This document shows, piece by piece, positions 28,885 to 37,157 of a stretch of 45,317 bases of DNA (positions are counted from its first letter, which is position 1; each line of letters opens with the position of its first letter). The notes beneath the pieces were generated by a model that was not told the origin of the DNA, did no database searches, and worked only from the letters and a program-made list of their open reading frames with translations. The position numbers were made by a program, and so were the translations under genes. This stretch comes from Hellea sp. (GTDB taxonomy: Bacteria > Pseudomonadota > Alphaproteobacteria > Caulobacterales > Maricaulaceae), in contig JABGVR010000133.1 in assembly GCA_018645985.1 (NCBI GenBank), positions 1-45,317 on the forward strand, written 5' to 3'.

Positions 28885-30591
28885 ATGAAACCAGATGATA
28901 TGAATTGGCATTCAGACATAGAGCCAAAATTAATATTGAAAACCGAAAGTGATATAATTTGGTCATCAACAGCCGATGTAATTATTGTGGGTTTAGGCGG
29001 GGCTGGAGTAGCAGCTGCTTTGGAGTCAATTGAAACTGGAAATAGCGTATTAGCGATCGATAAATATGAGACAGGTGGTGCTACAAAAGCGAGCGGCGGG
29101 GTAATATATGCAGGAGGCGGAACAAGTTTACAAGTAGAAGCAGGAGTAAAAGATACTGTAGAAAATATGTTTAACTACTTAAAGTTAGAAACTCGTGATA
29201 TAGTTTCAGATCAAACTCTTAAAGATTTTTGTAACAAAAGCGCCCCAACTGTTGATTGGCTAATAGATCATGGTGTAGATTTAAGAAGTACACTATGGAA
29301 GTATAAAACGTCATATCCAGCACCAAAGTATTTTCTATATCACAGTGACAATAGTCTCATAAAAAACTACAAAAAGAACGCTTTTCCTGCTGCTCGTGGT
29401 CACCGTGGTTATGTACCTGAAAAACAGGGAGCGAAAGCAACAAATCTTGGAGGATCTCTTTTTGACCCACTTAAGGCAAGTGCTATAAAAAAAGGATTGA
29501 TAATTCATGACTTTACAGAGGTCAGGCAACTCATAACTAACAAAAAAAATGAGGTGATAGGACTAAAAGCATATCAATTCAATAACAAGATAGAGCTTCA
29601 AGAGTATAAAAAACTCAGAAATAAAGCATTAAAATTATTAGCTCTATTCCCCCCCATTGTGCCGGGGTCTAAATATTTCTTCAAAAAAGCTATGTCATTA
29701 ATGGAAAAGGCAAATGATTTATTAAACAAGAGAAAAGAAATTTACATAAGGAGTAACAAAGGAATAATATTATCTGCTGGAGGGTTTGTTTTTAATAGAA
29801 AAATGGTAGAATATTATGCACCAAAATACAGTGAGGGGTATCCCTTAGGTACTGAAGGCGACAACGGCTCGGGCATTAGACTCGGTCAATCAGTTGGAGG
29901 AATTGCTAAAAATATGGATCGCATGACAGCATGGCGATTTATAAATCCACCAATTTCTTTTGCAAAAGGCATGATAATAAATACTGATGGAAAACGTTTC
30001 ATAAATGAAATGGTCTACGGGGCAACACTTGGTGTTGAAATGACGGAACATCATAATGGGTCAGCATGGATGATTCTGGATAAAAAATTAGTCAAAAAAT
30101 CTTTAAACGATGTCAGCAAAAAGAAAGCATTAGCATTTCAGCGAGCACTCGCAAAACTTAATATCTATTTTGGATCCAAAAAGGCAAATTCTGTTGCTTC
30201 ACTTGCCAAATTAATTGGAATTAATGCTGATAACCTCTTAAAGGAAATAATAGAATACAATAAAATAGCAAAAGGTGAAACTATAGATCCATTTGGTAAA
30301 ACTAAAAATGAAACAGCGGAATTAAGTCTGGATAATATTGTTGCCATCGATATTAGTTTAAATGCAAAACTGTTCCCATGCCCCACCCTCTCTTTGGGTG
30401 GCCTTTCTGTAAACGAAAAAACAGGTTCGGTGCTAAACGAAGAGAGTTTACCCATCAAAGGGCTATATGCAGCAGGAAGAAACGCTGTAGGTGTTGCATC
30501 GTGGTGCTATGTCAGTGGCTTATCCATAGCAGATTGTATTTACTCTGGTCGCCGTGCAGCAACCTCAATTAATTGCAAAAGCGAAAGTTAA
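28885..30591 (+). CDS. FAD-dependent 3-ketosteroid dehydrogenase-like flavoprotein (KstD/fumarate-reductase superfamily)
   Basis: DVIIVGLGGAGVAAALESIETGNSVLAIDKYETGGATKASGGVIYAGGG; C-term GLYAAGRNAVGVASWCYVSGLSIADCIYSGRRAA. Confidence 0.72.
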   Translation: MKPDDMNWHSDIEPKLILKTESDIIWSSTADVIIVGLGGAGVAAALESIETGNSVLAIDKYETGGATKASGGVIYAGGGTSLQVEAGVKDTVENMFNYLKLETRDIVSDQTLKDFCNKSAPTVDWLIDHGVDLRSTLWKYKTSYPAPKYFLYHSDNSLIKNYKKNAFPAARGHRGYVPEKQGAKATNLGGSLFDPLKASAIKKGLIIHDFTEVRQLITNKKNEVIGLKAYQFNNKIELQEYKKLRNKALKLLALFPPIVPGSKYFFKKAMSLMEKANDLLNKRKEIYIRSNKGIILSAGGFVFNRKMVEYYAPKYSEGYPLGTEGDNGSGIRLGQSVGGIAKNMDRMTAWRFINPPISFAKGMIINTDGKRFINEMVYGATLGVEMTEHHNGSAWMILDKKLVKKSLNDVSKKKALAFQRALAKLNIYFGSKKANSVASLAKLIGINADNLLKEIIEYNKIAKGETIDPFGKTKNETAELSLDNIVAIDISLNAKLFPCPTLSLGGLSVNEKTGSVLNEESLPIKGLYAAGRNAVGVASWCYVSGLSIADCIYSGRRAATSINCKSES

Positions 30592-31535
30592 TTACTGCGC
30601 ACAACCCTAAAACCAGTATGTGAAGTGCTCAGCATAAGGTCTTGAGCTTGTCTTGCAGCTGGTCGGTATCGATAGCAATATGACTTTGCACATAGGTATG
30701 AGCCTCCTTTAATTACTCCAACTGGAATAAGTTTCTGGGCTGGGTCATAACCATCAGAATAAGCTTCTTTTAGGTCCCCTGGCGTATGGCTAGGATAATA
30801 AACAGAAGATGTCCACTCCCAAACATTCCCAATCATATCATACAAACCAAAACCATTAGGCGGATAGCTTCCAACAGGGGCAACTCCGATAAACCCGTCG
30901 TCTTTTGTATTAATTACAGGAAAAATACCATCCCAAGTATTGGCTTTATTTTTTAAAGCGCTCCGTTCTGCATCAGGCCAGCTCATAAGAGTACCATCTA
31001 AACCACCGCGGGATGCATATTCCCATTCTGCCTCAGTCGGTATCCTGCCGCCAACCCAAGAAGCGTACGCTTTTGCATCGTCAAGGGTAATATGAACAAC
31101 AGGTTCGTGAGGTTTAAAACTGGCCTTACTTAAACCCTGGGGGTTTTTCCAATTTGCACCAACTTCATAAATCCACCAATTGTTAGATCCAGTGTTTTTG
31201 GGAGCAATAAAAACAGCAGAACCTGGACTCACATTAATACCCGTCTCAATACCCCAGCCAGTTTCTGCTTTAGATACATAACCCGTCTCATTTACAAATT
31301 TTTTAAATTCATAATTAGTTATTTCATGCGACCAAATTTCAAAAGGCTCCACACAAACCTGCACCACTGGCCCCTCTTCCTTGTATACTGTGGACTCCCC
31401 CATACTAAAGCATGCACCCTCAAGTTTAACCCAATCACTTTCAGTGGTTCTCGGGCCCTCAGTGTATTGACTAACTCCATTGCACCCGACAACAGAAAAA
31501 CAAATAATAGAAAAAAAACTTTTCCGCAATTTCAT
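30588..31535 (-). CDS. formylglycine-generating enzyme (SUMF1) family lipoprotein
   Basis: Lipobox-like VVGC; GGRIPTEAEWEYASRGG, NVWEWTSSVYY, GGSYLCAKSYCYRYRPAARQ retains both FGE-type active-site cysteines. Confidence 0.87.
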   Translation of the reverse strand: MKLRKSFFSIICFSVVGCNGVSQYTEGPRTTESDWVKLEGACFSMGESTVYKEEGPVVQVCVEPFEIWSHEITNYEFKKFVNETGYVSKAETGWGIETGINVSPGSAVFIAPKNTGSNNWWIYEVGANWKNPQGLSKASFKPHEPVVHITLDDAKAYASWVGGRIPTEAEWEYASRGGLDGTLMSWPDAERSALKNKANTWDGIFPVINTKDDGFIGVAPVGSYPPNGFGLYDMIGNVWEWTSSVYYPSHTPGDLKEAYSDGYDPAQKLIPVGVIKGGSYLCAKSYCYRYRPAARQAQDLMLSTSHTGFRVVRSN

Positions 31536-31537
31536 CT

Positions 31538-32695
31538 CTACAGGTACTTTTCTATATAATCTTTAAATTTGTTACTTATCGACTCACGGGTTAAACCATA
31601 ATCACTGAGCTTATAGTTATGTTTTTGACGATTTTCACGCTTATTTGCTTTTATCCAGTTTTCCATCATTTCTTTTGTAAGAATATCATCATTTATATGA
31701 ATAGACTTTAACACTTGAGTACCTATTTTTTCAGGCGCCTCAACTAGATCTAAATAATTTATATCAATAAACCTATCATCTGGAATTGAATTTCGGACCT
31801 CTATAAAATTATTTAACCACTCCGAAAGACGGTCCAACCAATAATTACCAATTTCAAAATCTGAAATAATATCAGTATTCATTTTGTAAAGAGTTGACTC
31901 CATACTGCAATAAGATGGAACTGTAGAAACAGGGTCGCGATGAGTCATTATTATTTTAGCCCCAGGGAAATACTTCACAACTGCACCCAAGGACATTAAA
32001 TGACCTGGCGTTTTAAGAATCCAACTTTTATTTTTACGGCTTGGGTCTTGCCACTGCAAAGATTGCAATATTTCTATTAGGTCAGAATAAGATTTACCTG
32101 GGTTTTGATTAGTCAACCAATTTGCATAATCAGGCACAAAGTATGTGCTCTCAAGCATTGAGCTAGAAAAGAGCTGCCCAAGAATGATTACCTCCTCATC
32201 TGCTTGATCAATATCCATTGGATGAATTGACATTAATTCAGGGATTTTTTTTAACATAAAGTTTAAAATATCTTTGGCGATATCTTTCCTTGGAGTAGGG
32301 TCATTATAATCTTCATTTTCTAGCGGTGTATAGTTTTGCGCCTCAAACCATTTTACAGAAGTTAGTTCAGGTGCAGATGCAAGCATACGATGCAACATAG
32401 TACTACCTGTCCTTGGTAGACCAGTCAGTACCGCCTTAACATCAACAGTCTCATCGAGTATTTGCGGGTTCATTTTTATAAGATTTTTATGTCGCAACCT
32501 ATTTACAAGTGCACCTATAATCATTTGTTCAGCACCATAGTAACCCTCACTCGAAAGCCTAGCTTGACTATTAAGTGATTCAATAAACACATCAATATTT
32601 GGAAAAAACCATTCATCCCCAAAATCACTTAAACCCGTAGCTTGTTCAGCCTTTTTAATCAGAGACTCTTTTTTAGGGACCATAATCTTAACCAA
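31538..32695 (-). CDS. sulfotransferase family protein
   Basis: PAPS-binding-type TGLPRTGSTMLHRMLA and MTHRDPVSTVPSYCSM; start may be 32680. Confidence 0.85.
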   Translation of the reverse strand: MVKIMVPKKESLIKKAEQATGLSDFGDEWFFPNIDVFIESLNSQARLSSEGYYGAEQMIIGALVNRLRHKNLIKMNPQILDETVDVKAVLTGLPRTGSTMLHRMLASAPELTSVKWFEAQNYTPLENEDYNDPTPRKDIAKDILNFMLKKIPELMSIHPMDIDQADEEVIILGQLFSSSMLESTYFVPDYANWLTNQNPGKSYSDLIEILQSLQWQDPSRKNKSWILKTPGHLMSLGAVVKYFPGAKIIMTHRDPVSTVPSYCSMESTLYKMNTDIISDFEIGNYWLDRLSEWLNNFIEVRNSIPDDRFIDINYLDLVEAPEKIGTQVLKSIHINDDILTKEMMENWIKANKRENRQKHNYKLSDYGLTRESISNKFKDYIEKYL

Positions 32696-32719
32696 TTCGT
32701 TTTAAAATCATCTTATTAC

Positions 32720-32787
32720 TACGAAATCTAAACAATTTTGAAAGATTTTATTTCATATTCGTAGAAAATTAAGCTAAACTATACGCA
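32720..32787 (+). promoter_or_regulatory. tripartite TACGCA element, site 5 (sulfotransferase / SDR)
   Basis: TACGAA 32720-32725, TTCGTA 32758-32763, TACGCA 32782-32787; offsets 38 and 24. The last base is the A of the SDR ATG. Confidence 0.72.
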
Positions 32788-33566
32788 TGTTACTTCAAGA
32801 TAAAGTTATTATAATCAGTGGTGTTGGAGCTGGCATGGGAAGAAGAATGGCGAAATTAGCTTCTGCAGAAGGGGCTAAGGTAGGTCTCGCTTCAAGAAAT
32901 TCCGCATACATAAAATCAATAGCAAAAGAAATAAAGGACCTAGGTGGGGAAGCTATCGCTTGCTCAACTGATATTACGCGCAGCGAAGATTGTTATAAAC
33001 TAGCAAAGAAAGTTAAAGAGAGATTTGGACGTATCGACGGACTGGTCAATAGTGCCTACCAGCACGGAGATTGGGCAACGACTGATATTGCTGATGTGGA
33101 TAAATGGGCTGATACTTATAATGTTAACTGCATTGGCGCACTCAGGATGGCGCAGGCAGTGCTGCCATATATGAAATCTAATAGCGGTGGCGCAATCGTT
33201 AATGTTTCCACCATGACTACTGTCAATCCATTTCCAGGTGAAGCCTCATATGCGGCAAGCAAGGGAGGGTTAAATGTATTAACCAAGCACATGGCAAAGG
33301 ACTTCGGTCGTTTTGGAATACGTGTCAACTTATGCAGGATGGGATGGATAGGCGGTGCTCCAGTTTATGGGTATATCGATGCGCAAGTAAATAATGGTAG
33401 GAAGCGTGATGATGTCATAAACGAAATAACTGATAGAATACCTTTAGGGATTATACCACCAGAAGAGGATTGCGCCAAAGCCGTTCTCTATTTTGTGTCT
33501 GATTATGCCAGGGTCGTAACGGGGGCAACCCTAGACGTTAATGGTGGCCAGTATATGGCTCCATAA
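32787..33566 (+). CDS. SDR family oxidoreductase
   Basis: MLLQDKVIIISGVGAGMGRRMAKLA, VNSAYQ, YAASKGGLNVLTKHMA. Confidence 0.88.
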   Translation: MLLQDKVIIISGVGAGMGRRMAKLASAEGAKVGLASRNSAYIKSIAKEIKDLGGEAIACSTDITRSEDCYKLAKKVKERFGRIDGLVNSAYQHGDWATTDIADVDKWADTYNVNCIGALRMAQAVLPYMKSNSGGAIVNVSTMTTVNPFPGEASYAASKGGLNVLTKHMAKDFGRFGIRVNLCRMGWIGGAPVYGYIDAQVNNGRKRDDVINEITDRIPLGIIPPEEDCAKAVLYFVSDYARVVTGATLDVNGGQYMAP

Positions 33567-34627
33567 TGAGTGATATAAAAAAATTATGGAGAGAGTTTTG
33601 TAATCAATTAGAGATTTCGGGCGAACATGTTCTGGAATCTAGTCTTGCAACAAATAAATTAGACAAAGCAGAAGGCATTAGATATCTTACCCGTCTCCTA
33701 AGGATAGGCTTAGAGATGCATCTGGAAAATAATAATCCAGAATTTCCAAGTTTTTATCAAGCCTCTCATTCAACTGCTAAAATAGGAGCAGACAATCCCG
33801 ATAATTTTTATCAGAACGCAACCATTTCAAGTTCTTATCAATATAAAATTTCAGGACGCAAAGGTACAGTTCCGATCCTTAGCTTTGGCACAAAAGCTAA
33901 TAGGTACGCCGTTGACGGCACCATGGCATCAACAGGCGAACTCGACATAAGAGACGTTGATTGTGACAGTGATGGGTCTTTTGAGATTATAGCAAGTAAA
34001 GATAAGGTTGATGGGAATTGGCTGCCTTTAGAAGATGACTCCACCATACTAATTGTAAGGCAAACTTTTTTTGATCGAACAAAAGAAGAGATAGCTAAAG
34101 TAGAAATTAATACCATTGATCAATTTAACAAACCTGAACCAATCAGTTTAAAGGGGGTATCAGAATCACTATCTAACGTTTCAAAGTTTATAAAAGGTAC
34201 ATCAAGTTTATTTCTAGATTGGTCATTACTATTTAAAGAACAACATAAAAATAGTCTAAGCACGACTGGACAATCTATGTTTTCAAGAGCTGGTGGTGAT
34301 CCAATGATTTATTACCTTCACGGTTGGTGGGAACTTAATGATAATCAAGCTTTAAAAATATCTTGTAGTGTACCAGATTGTATTGGCTGGAATTTTCAAA
34401 TAAATAATATCTGGATGGAAAGCCTTGATTACAGAAATCATAATATTCACACAAATAATTTTTTAGCAGAAAAAAATACCGATGGTAGTGTCACTATAAT
34501 AGTTTCAAAAAAACCCCAAAAAGGTAATTGGCTTGATACAGCGGCACACAAACAAGGTACAATGCTATGGCGGTGGACAGGAGCGGAAAACTACCCCTTA
34601 CCAAAAGTGGAGATTATAAATGTATGA
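33566..34627 (+). CDS. DUF1214-like protein of unknown function
   Basis: DGNWLPLEDDSTILIVRQTFFDR and KGNWLDTAAHKQGTMLWRWTG resemble DUF1214-type proteins. Confidence 0.65.
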   Translation: MSDIKKLWREFCNQLEISGEHVLESSLATNKLDKAEGIRYLTRLLRIGLEMHLENNNPEFPSFYQASHSTAKIGADNPDNFYQNATISSSYQYKISGRKGTVPILSFGTKANRYAVDGTMASTGELDIRDVDCDSDGSFEIIASKDKVDGNWLPLEDDSTILIVRQTFFDRTKEEIAKVEINTIDQFNKPEPISLKGVSESLSNVSKFIKGTSSLFLDWSLLFKEQHKNSLSTTGQSMFSRAGGDPMIYYLHGWWELNDNQALKISCSVPDCIGWNFQINNIWMESLDYRNHNIHTNNFLAEKNTDGSVTIIVSKKPQKGNWLDTAAHKQGTMLWRWTGAENYPLPKVEIINV

Positions 34628-35090
34628 ATTGGAATTACGAATACAAAAACTTGAGTCAGAGAGTGAAATAAGAAAATTAAAAGCTCGCTATCTAAATGCA
34701 TGTGATACTAAAAATGTTGAAGCAATACGCGATTGCTTTACTTCTGATGCAGAAATTCAATTTCCCCCGCTTGGGAATTTTGACTTAGATGGATTAATCA
34801 AAATATTCCAAGAAGTCGCGGCAACTACACCAATATATGATGTACATCATGCGCATAATGGTGAAATTGAAATCGAGGGTTCTACTGCAAGTGGTAAATG
34901 GAACCTTGGATTTGCAACCTATGATCCACGAAATAATAATTTCCGTATGATGAGTAGTATATATGAAGATCGCTATAGAAAAACAAAGAACGGTTGGCGG
35001 ATTTGCTTTACTAAATCAACACCCAGAACAATAGTTGACGGCTGCCTCCAAGAGGATGGGTTAATTGCGAAATGGAATGAAAATACATAA
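34620..35090 (+). CDS. NTF2/SnoaL-like protein
   Basis: IQKLESESEIRKLKARYLNACDTKNVEAIRDCFTSDAEIQF...YEDRYRKTKNGWRICFTK. Confidence 0.8.
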   Translation: MYELELRIQKLESESEIRKLKARYLNACDTKNVEAIRDCFTSDAEIQFPPLGNFDLDGLIKIFQEVAATTPIYDVHHAHNGEIEIEGSTASGKWNLGFATYDPRNNNFRMMSSIYEDRYRKTKNGWRICFTKSTPRTIVDGCLQEDGLIAKWNENT

Positions 35091-35099
35091 GGAAGAAAA

Positions 35100-35588
35100 A
35101 TGGATAAAAGCTTAAATTATATAGACCCTGATGCTATAGTTGTATCCAAAACTGTACAAATTAGTGCTCCCCCTAGCTTAGTATGGAAAATTTTACTTGA
35201 TATGAAAAACTATAATAAATGGAACCCATTTTGTGTTGAGTGTGAGTCAACTTTAGAAATGGGTGCAGCGGTAAACATGAAGTTAAAGTCATATGTTAAT
35301 TGCGAACCATCGCATTTTAATAATACTGAATATATTTGTGAAATAATCCCTGAAGAAAAAATATCATGGCAACTACCTCATTATGAGGCATGGCCATATC
35401 CAGCACGAAGAGATCAATTTATACAAAAATTAGGTACTAACAAAAGTTCTTACTATTCCACAGATCAATTTTTAGGACCAAATGGCATACATGTCATGAG
35501 ATTTGCAGGGCCATGGGTTAAACAGGCGTTTGATGATACAGCAGATGCATTAAAAGTTTATGCTGAAAACCTGTATAAGCCTAACTAG
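35100..35588 (+). CDS. SRPBCC (START-like) domain protein
   Basis: VSKTVQISAPPSLVWKILLDMKNYNKWNPFCVECES. Confidence 0.8.
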   Translation: MDKSLNYIDPDAIVVSKTVQISAPPSLVWKILLDMKNYNKWNPFCVECESTLEMGAAVNMKLKSYVNCEPSHFNNTEYICEIIPEEKISWQLPHYEAWPYPARRDQFIQKLGTNKSSYYSTDQFLGPNGIHVMRFAGPWVKQAFDDTADALKVYAENLYKPN

Positions 35589-36030
35589 TAATTGGCACAA
35601 AATCCTCTGGAACATTATGAAAATAACTAAGAGATTCATATCTTGAAGCAATTTTCCAACTGCCGTCAATTTTAATTAACTTATCAGAATACCATAGACC
35701 CACAAAAAAAGTATGAGGGTTATTATTTCGTTCTATAACCATAGGGTTAAATAGCATAGTTTTTGACTGAGCAGTTAAACCGCTAACCTCAATCTTTGGT
35801 AAGCCCATCATATGTTGCATCGACGAAAAGGGCTTGAGGGCTCTCTGAAGATAAAGTTTGATCTCTTTTAAATTTCCCTGGATACCGCCAGCTTCCGTAA
35901 AATCGATAATGGCATTATCAGTAAAAATTTTGTCCAATAAGTCCCATTTACGTGTATCTATAGCTTCACAGTAAGACATAAGTATATCTTGGATTTCTAA
36001 ACGGTCAGATATTTCCTGAAGATTATACAT
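35581..36030 (-). CDS. NTF2/SnoaL-like protein
   Basis: ISDRLEIQDILMSYCEAIDTRKWDLLDKIFTDNAIIDF...DGSWKIASRYESLSY. Confidence 0.82.
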   Translation of the reverse strand: MYNLQEISDRLEIQDILMSYCEAIDTRKWDLLDKIFTDNAIIDFTEAGGIQGNLKEIKLYLQRALKPFSSMQHMMGLPKIEVSGLTAQSKTMLFNPMVIERNNNPHTFFVGLWYSDKLIKIDGSWKIASRYESLSYFHNVPEDFVPITS

Positions 36031-36041
36031 TATCAGTAAAT

Positions 36042-36524
36042 CTAAATTTTTTCTAAATGTGGTGTAACAATCTTTGCCACTCTGTTGTCATATTTGACAA
36101 CATCTACAACTACAGAAGTCTCAACTAAACGAACTCCTTCAAAGTCTAATATTTTATTACTAGCCACCTGATGAACCTCAGAGAGACCCTCAAACAAACC
36201 TATTGCTAATATGTCAAAACGCCCTAATAAAATTATGACACCATTAATTTCCGGAAGATTAGCTATTCTTTCTGCTACCTTTTTAATTGAATTCTGCTCA
36301 GCATGTATACCTATATATGCTAGTTGTGGGGTATCAAGATTGGACATGTTGGTGACTGCCGTAAAACGAATGAAATTTTCGTCTTCCAACCTTTTCACGC
36401 GTGAGCGAATGGTACCTTCGGTAAAACCAAGTTGAGTTGCTATTTTCCGGTTTGATAGACGTGCGTCAGTGGATAATAACTGAATAATTTTCTGGTCTAG
36501 GTCATCAATTTTATAATTTGTCAT
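36042..36524 (-). CDS. Lrp/AsnC family transcriptional regulator
   Basis: IDDLDQKIIQLLSTDARLSNRKIATQLGFTEGTIRSRVKRLEDENFI. Confidence 0.93.
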   Translation of the reverse strand: MTNYKIDDLDQKIIQLLSTDARLSNRKIATQLGFTEGTIRSRVKRLEDENFIRFTAVTNMSNLDTPQLAYIGIHAEQNSIKKVAERIANLPEINGVIILLGRFDILAIGLFEGLSEVHQVASNKILDFEGVRLVETSVVVDVVKYDNRVAKIVTPHLEKI

Positions 36525-36533
36525 TTATACCTC

Positions 36534-36998
36534 TTAGATGGGTGCTACATCAAAATCATACTTAATTATATCAACAGCAAAGCTAGGATCTAGGCTTCTC
36601 ACACCCTTTATTTGAGATAGTTTATTTAGTAGAAAATCTGACATTTTATCCATATTAGATAATGTTACTAAGATTTCTATGTCATGTTTACCAGTTACAA
36701 GCTGCACTGAGGCAACCTCCGATAATAGAGCAATGTCTGCGGCCACATCATTTGCGCGCCTTCCTTTAACATCAACACCAATTGGCAATAAAACATTATA
36801 ATCAAATGCAGAAAAATCCGAAACTGCAACAACCTTCATCGCTTTGGATTGTTCCATGCGTCTTATTCGAGTTGTAACCATTGAAGTTGTAACGCCTAGT
36901 TGATCAGCAATTTTTTGATTGCTGGTTCGTCCATCTTTCTTAAGAATCTTTATTATAGCATTATCTAAGTCGCTAAATTGGAAATTATTATCAGACAT
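36534..36998 (-). CDS. Lrp/AsnC family transcriptional regulator
   Basis: FSDLDNAIIKILKKDGRTSNQKIADQLGVTTSMVTTRIRRMEQS. Confidence 0.93.
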   Translation of the reverse strand: MSDNNFQFSDLDNAIIKILKKDGRTSNQKIADQLGVTTSMVTTRIRRMEQSKAMKVVAVSDFSAFDYNVLLPIGVDVKGRRANDVAADIALLSEVASVQLVTGKHDIEILVTLSNMDKMSDFLLNKLSQIKGVRSLDPSFAVDIIKYDFDVAPI

Positions 36999-37083
36999 TA
37001 CATTCCTTATTTTACTTGCTCAAACATTCCAATAAATGGTAGCCGCTCTTAGCTTATAGATAATAAGTCATAAAATGCAATAT

Positions 37084-37152
37084 TGCGTATATATTTGTAT
37101 ATTTTACTCTGCAAACGTATAGATTTGAGTTATGTTTTTCTTCAAATGCGTA
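37084..37152 (-). promoter_or_regulatory. tripartite TACGCA element, site 6 (mirrored; Lrp pair / GMC oxidoreductase)
   Basis: TGCGTA 37084-37089, TCTGCA 37108-37113 (degenerate), TGCGTA 37147-37152; offsets 24 and 39. Confidence 0.72.
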
Positions 37153-37157
37153 ATTTA

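Noticed and set aside
28787-28969. 60-aa minus-strand ORF across the KstD-like promoter
   Set aside because: Overlaps the tripartite site and the KstD-like start; no family features.
32696-32701. Possible fourth hexamer 24 bp outside A (TTCGTT at 32696)
   Set aside because: The equivalent position is not matched at most other sites (22685 TGCTAA is weak, 15244 TACGTT is off by one), so a four-part element is not supported.
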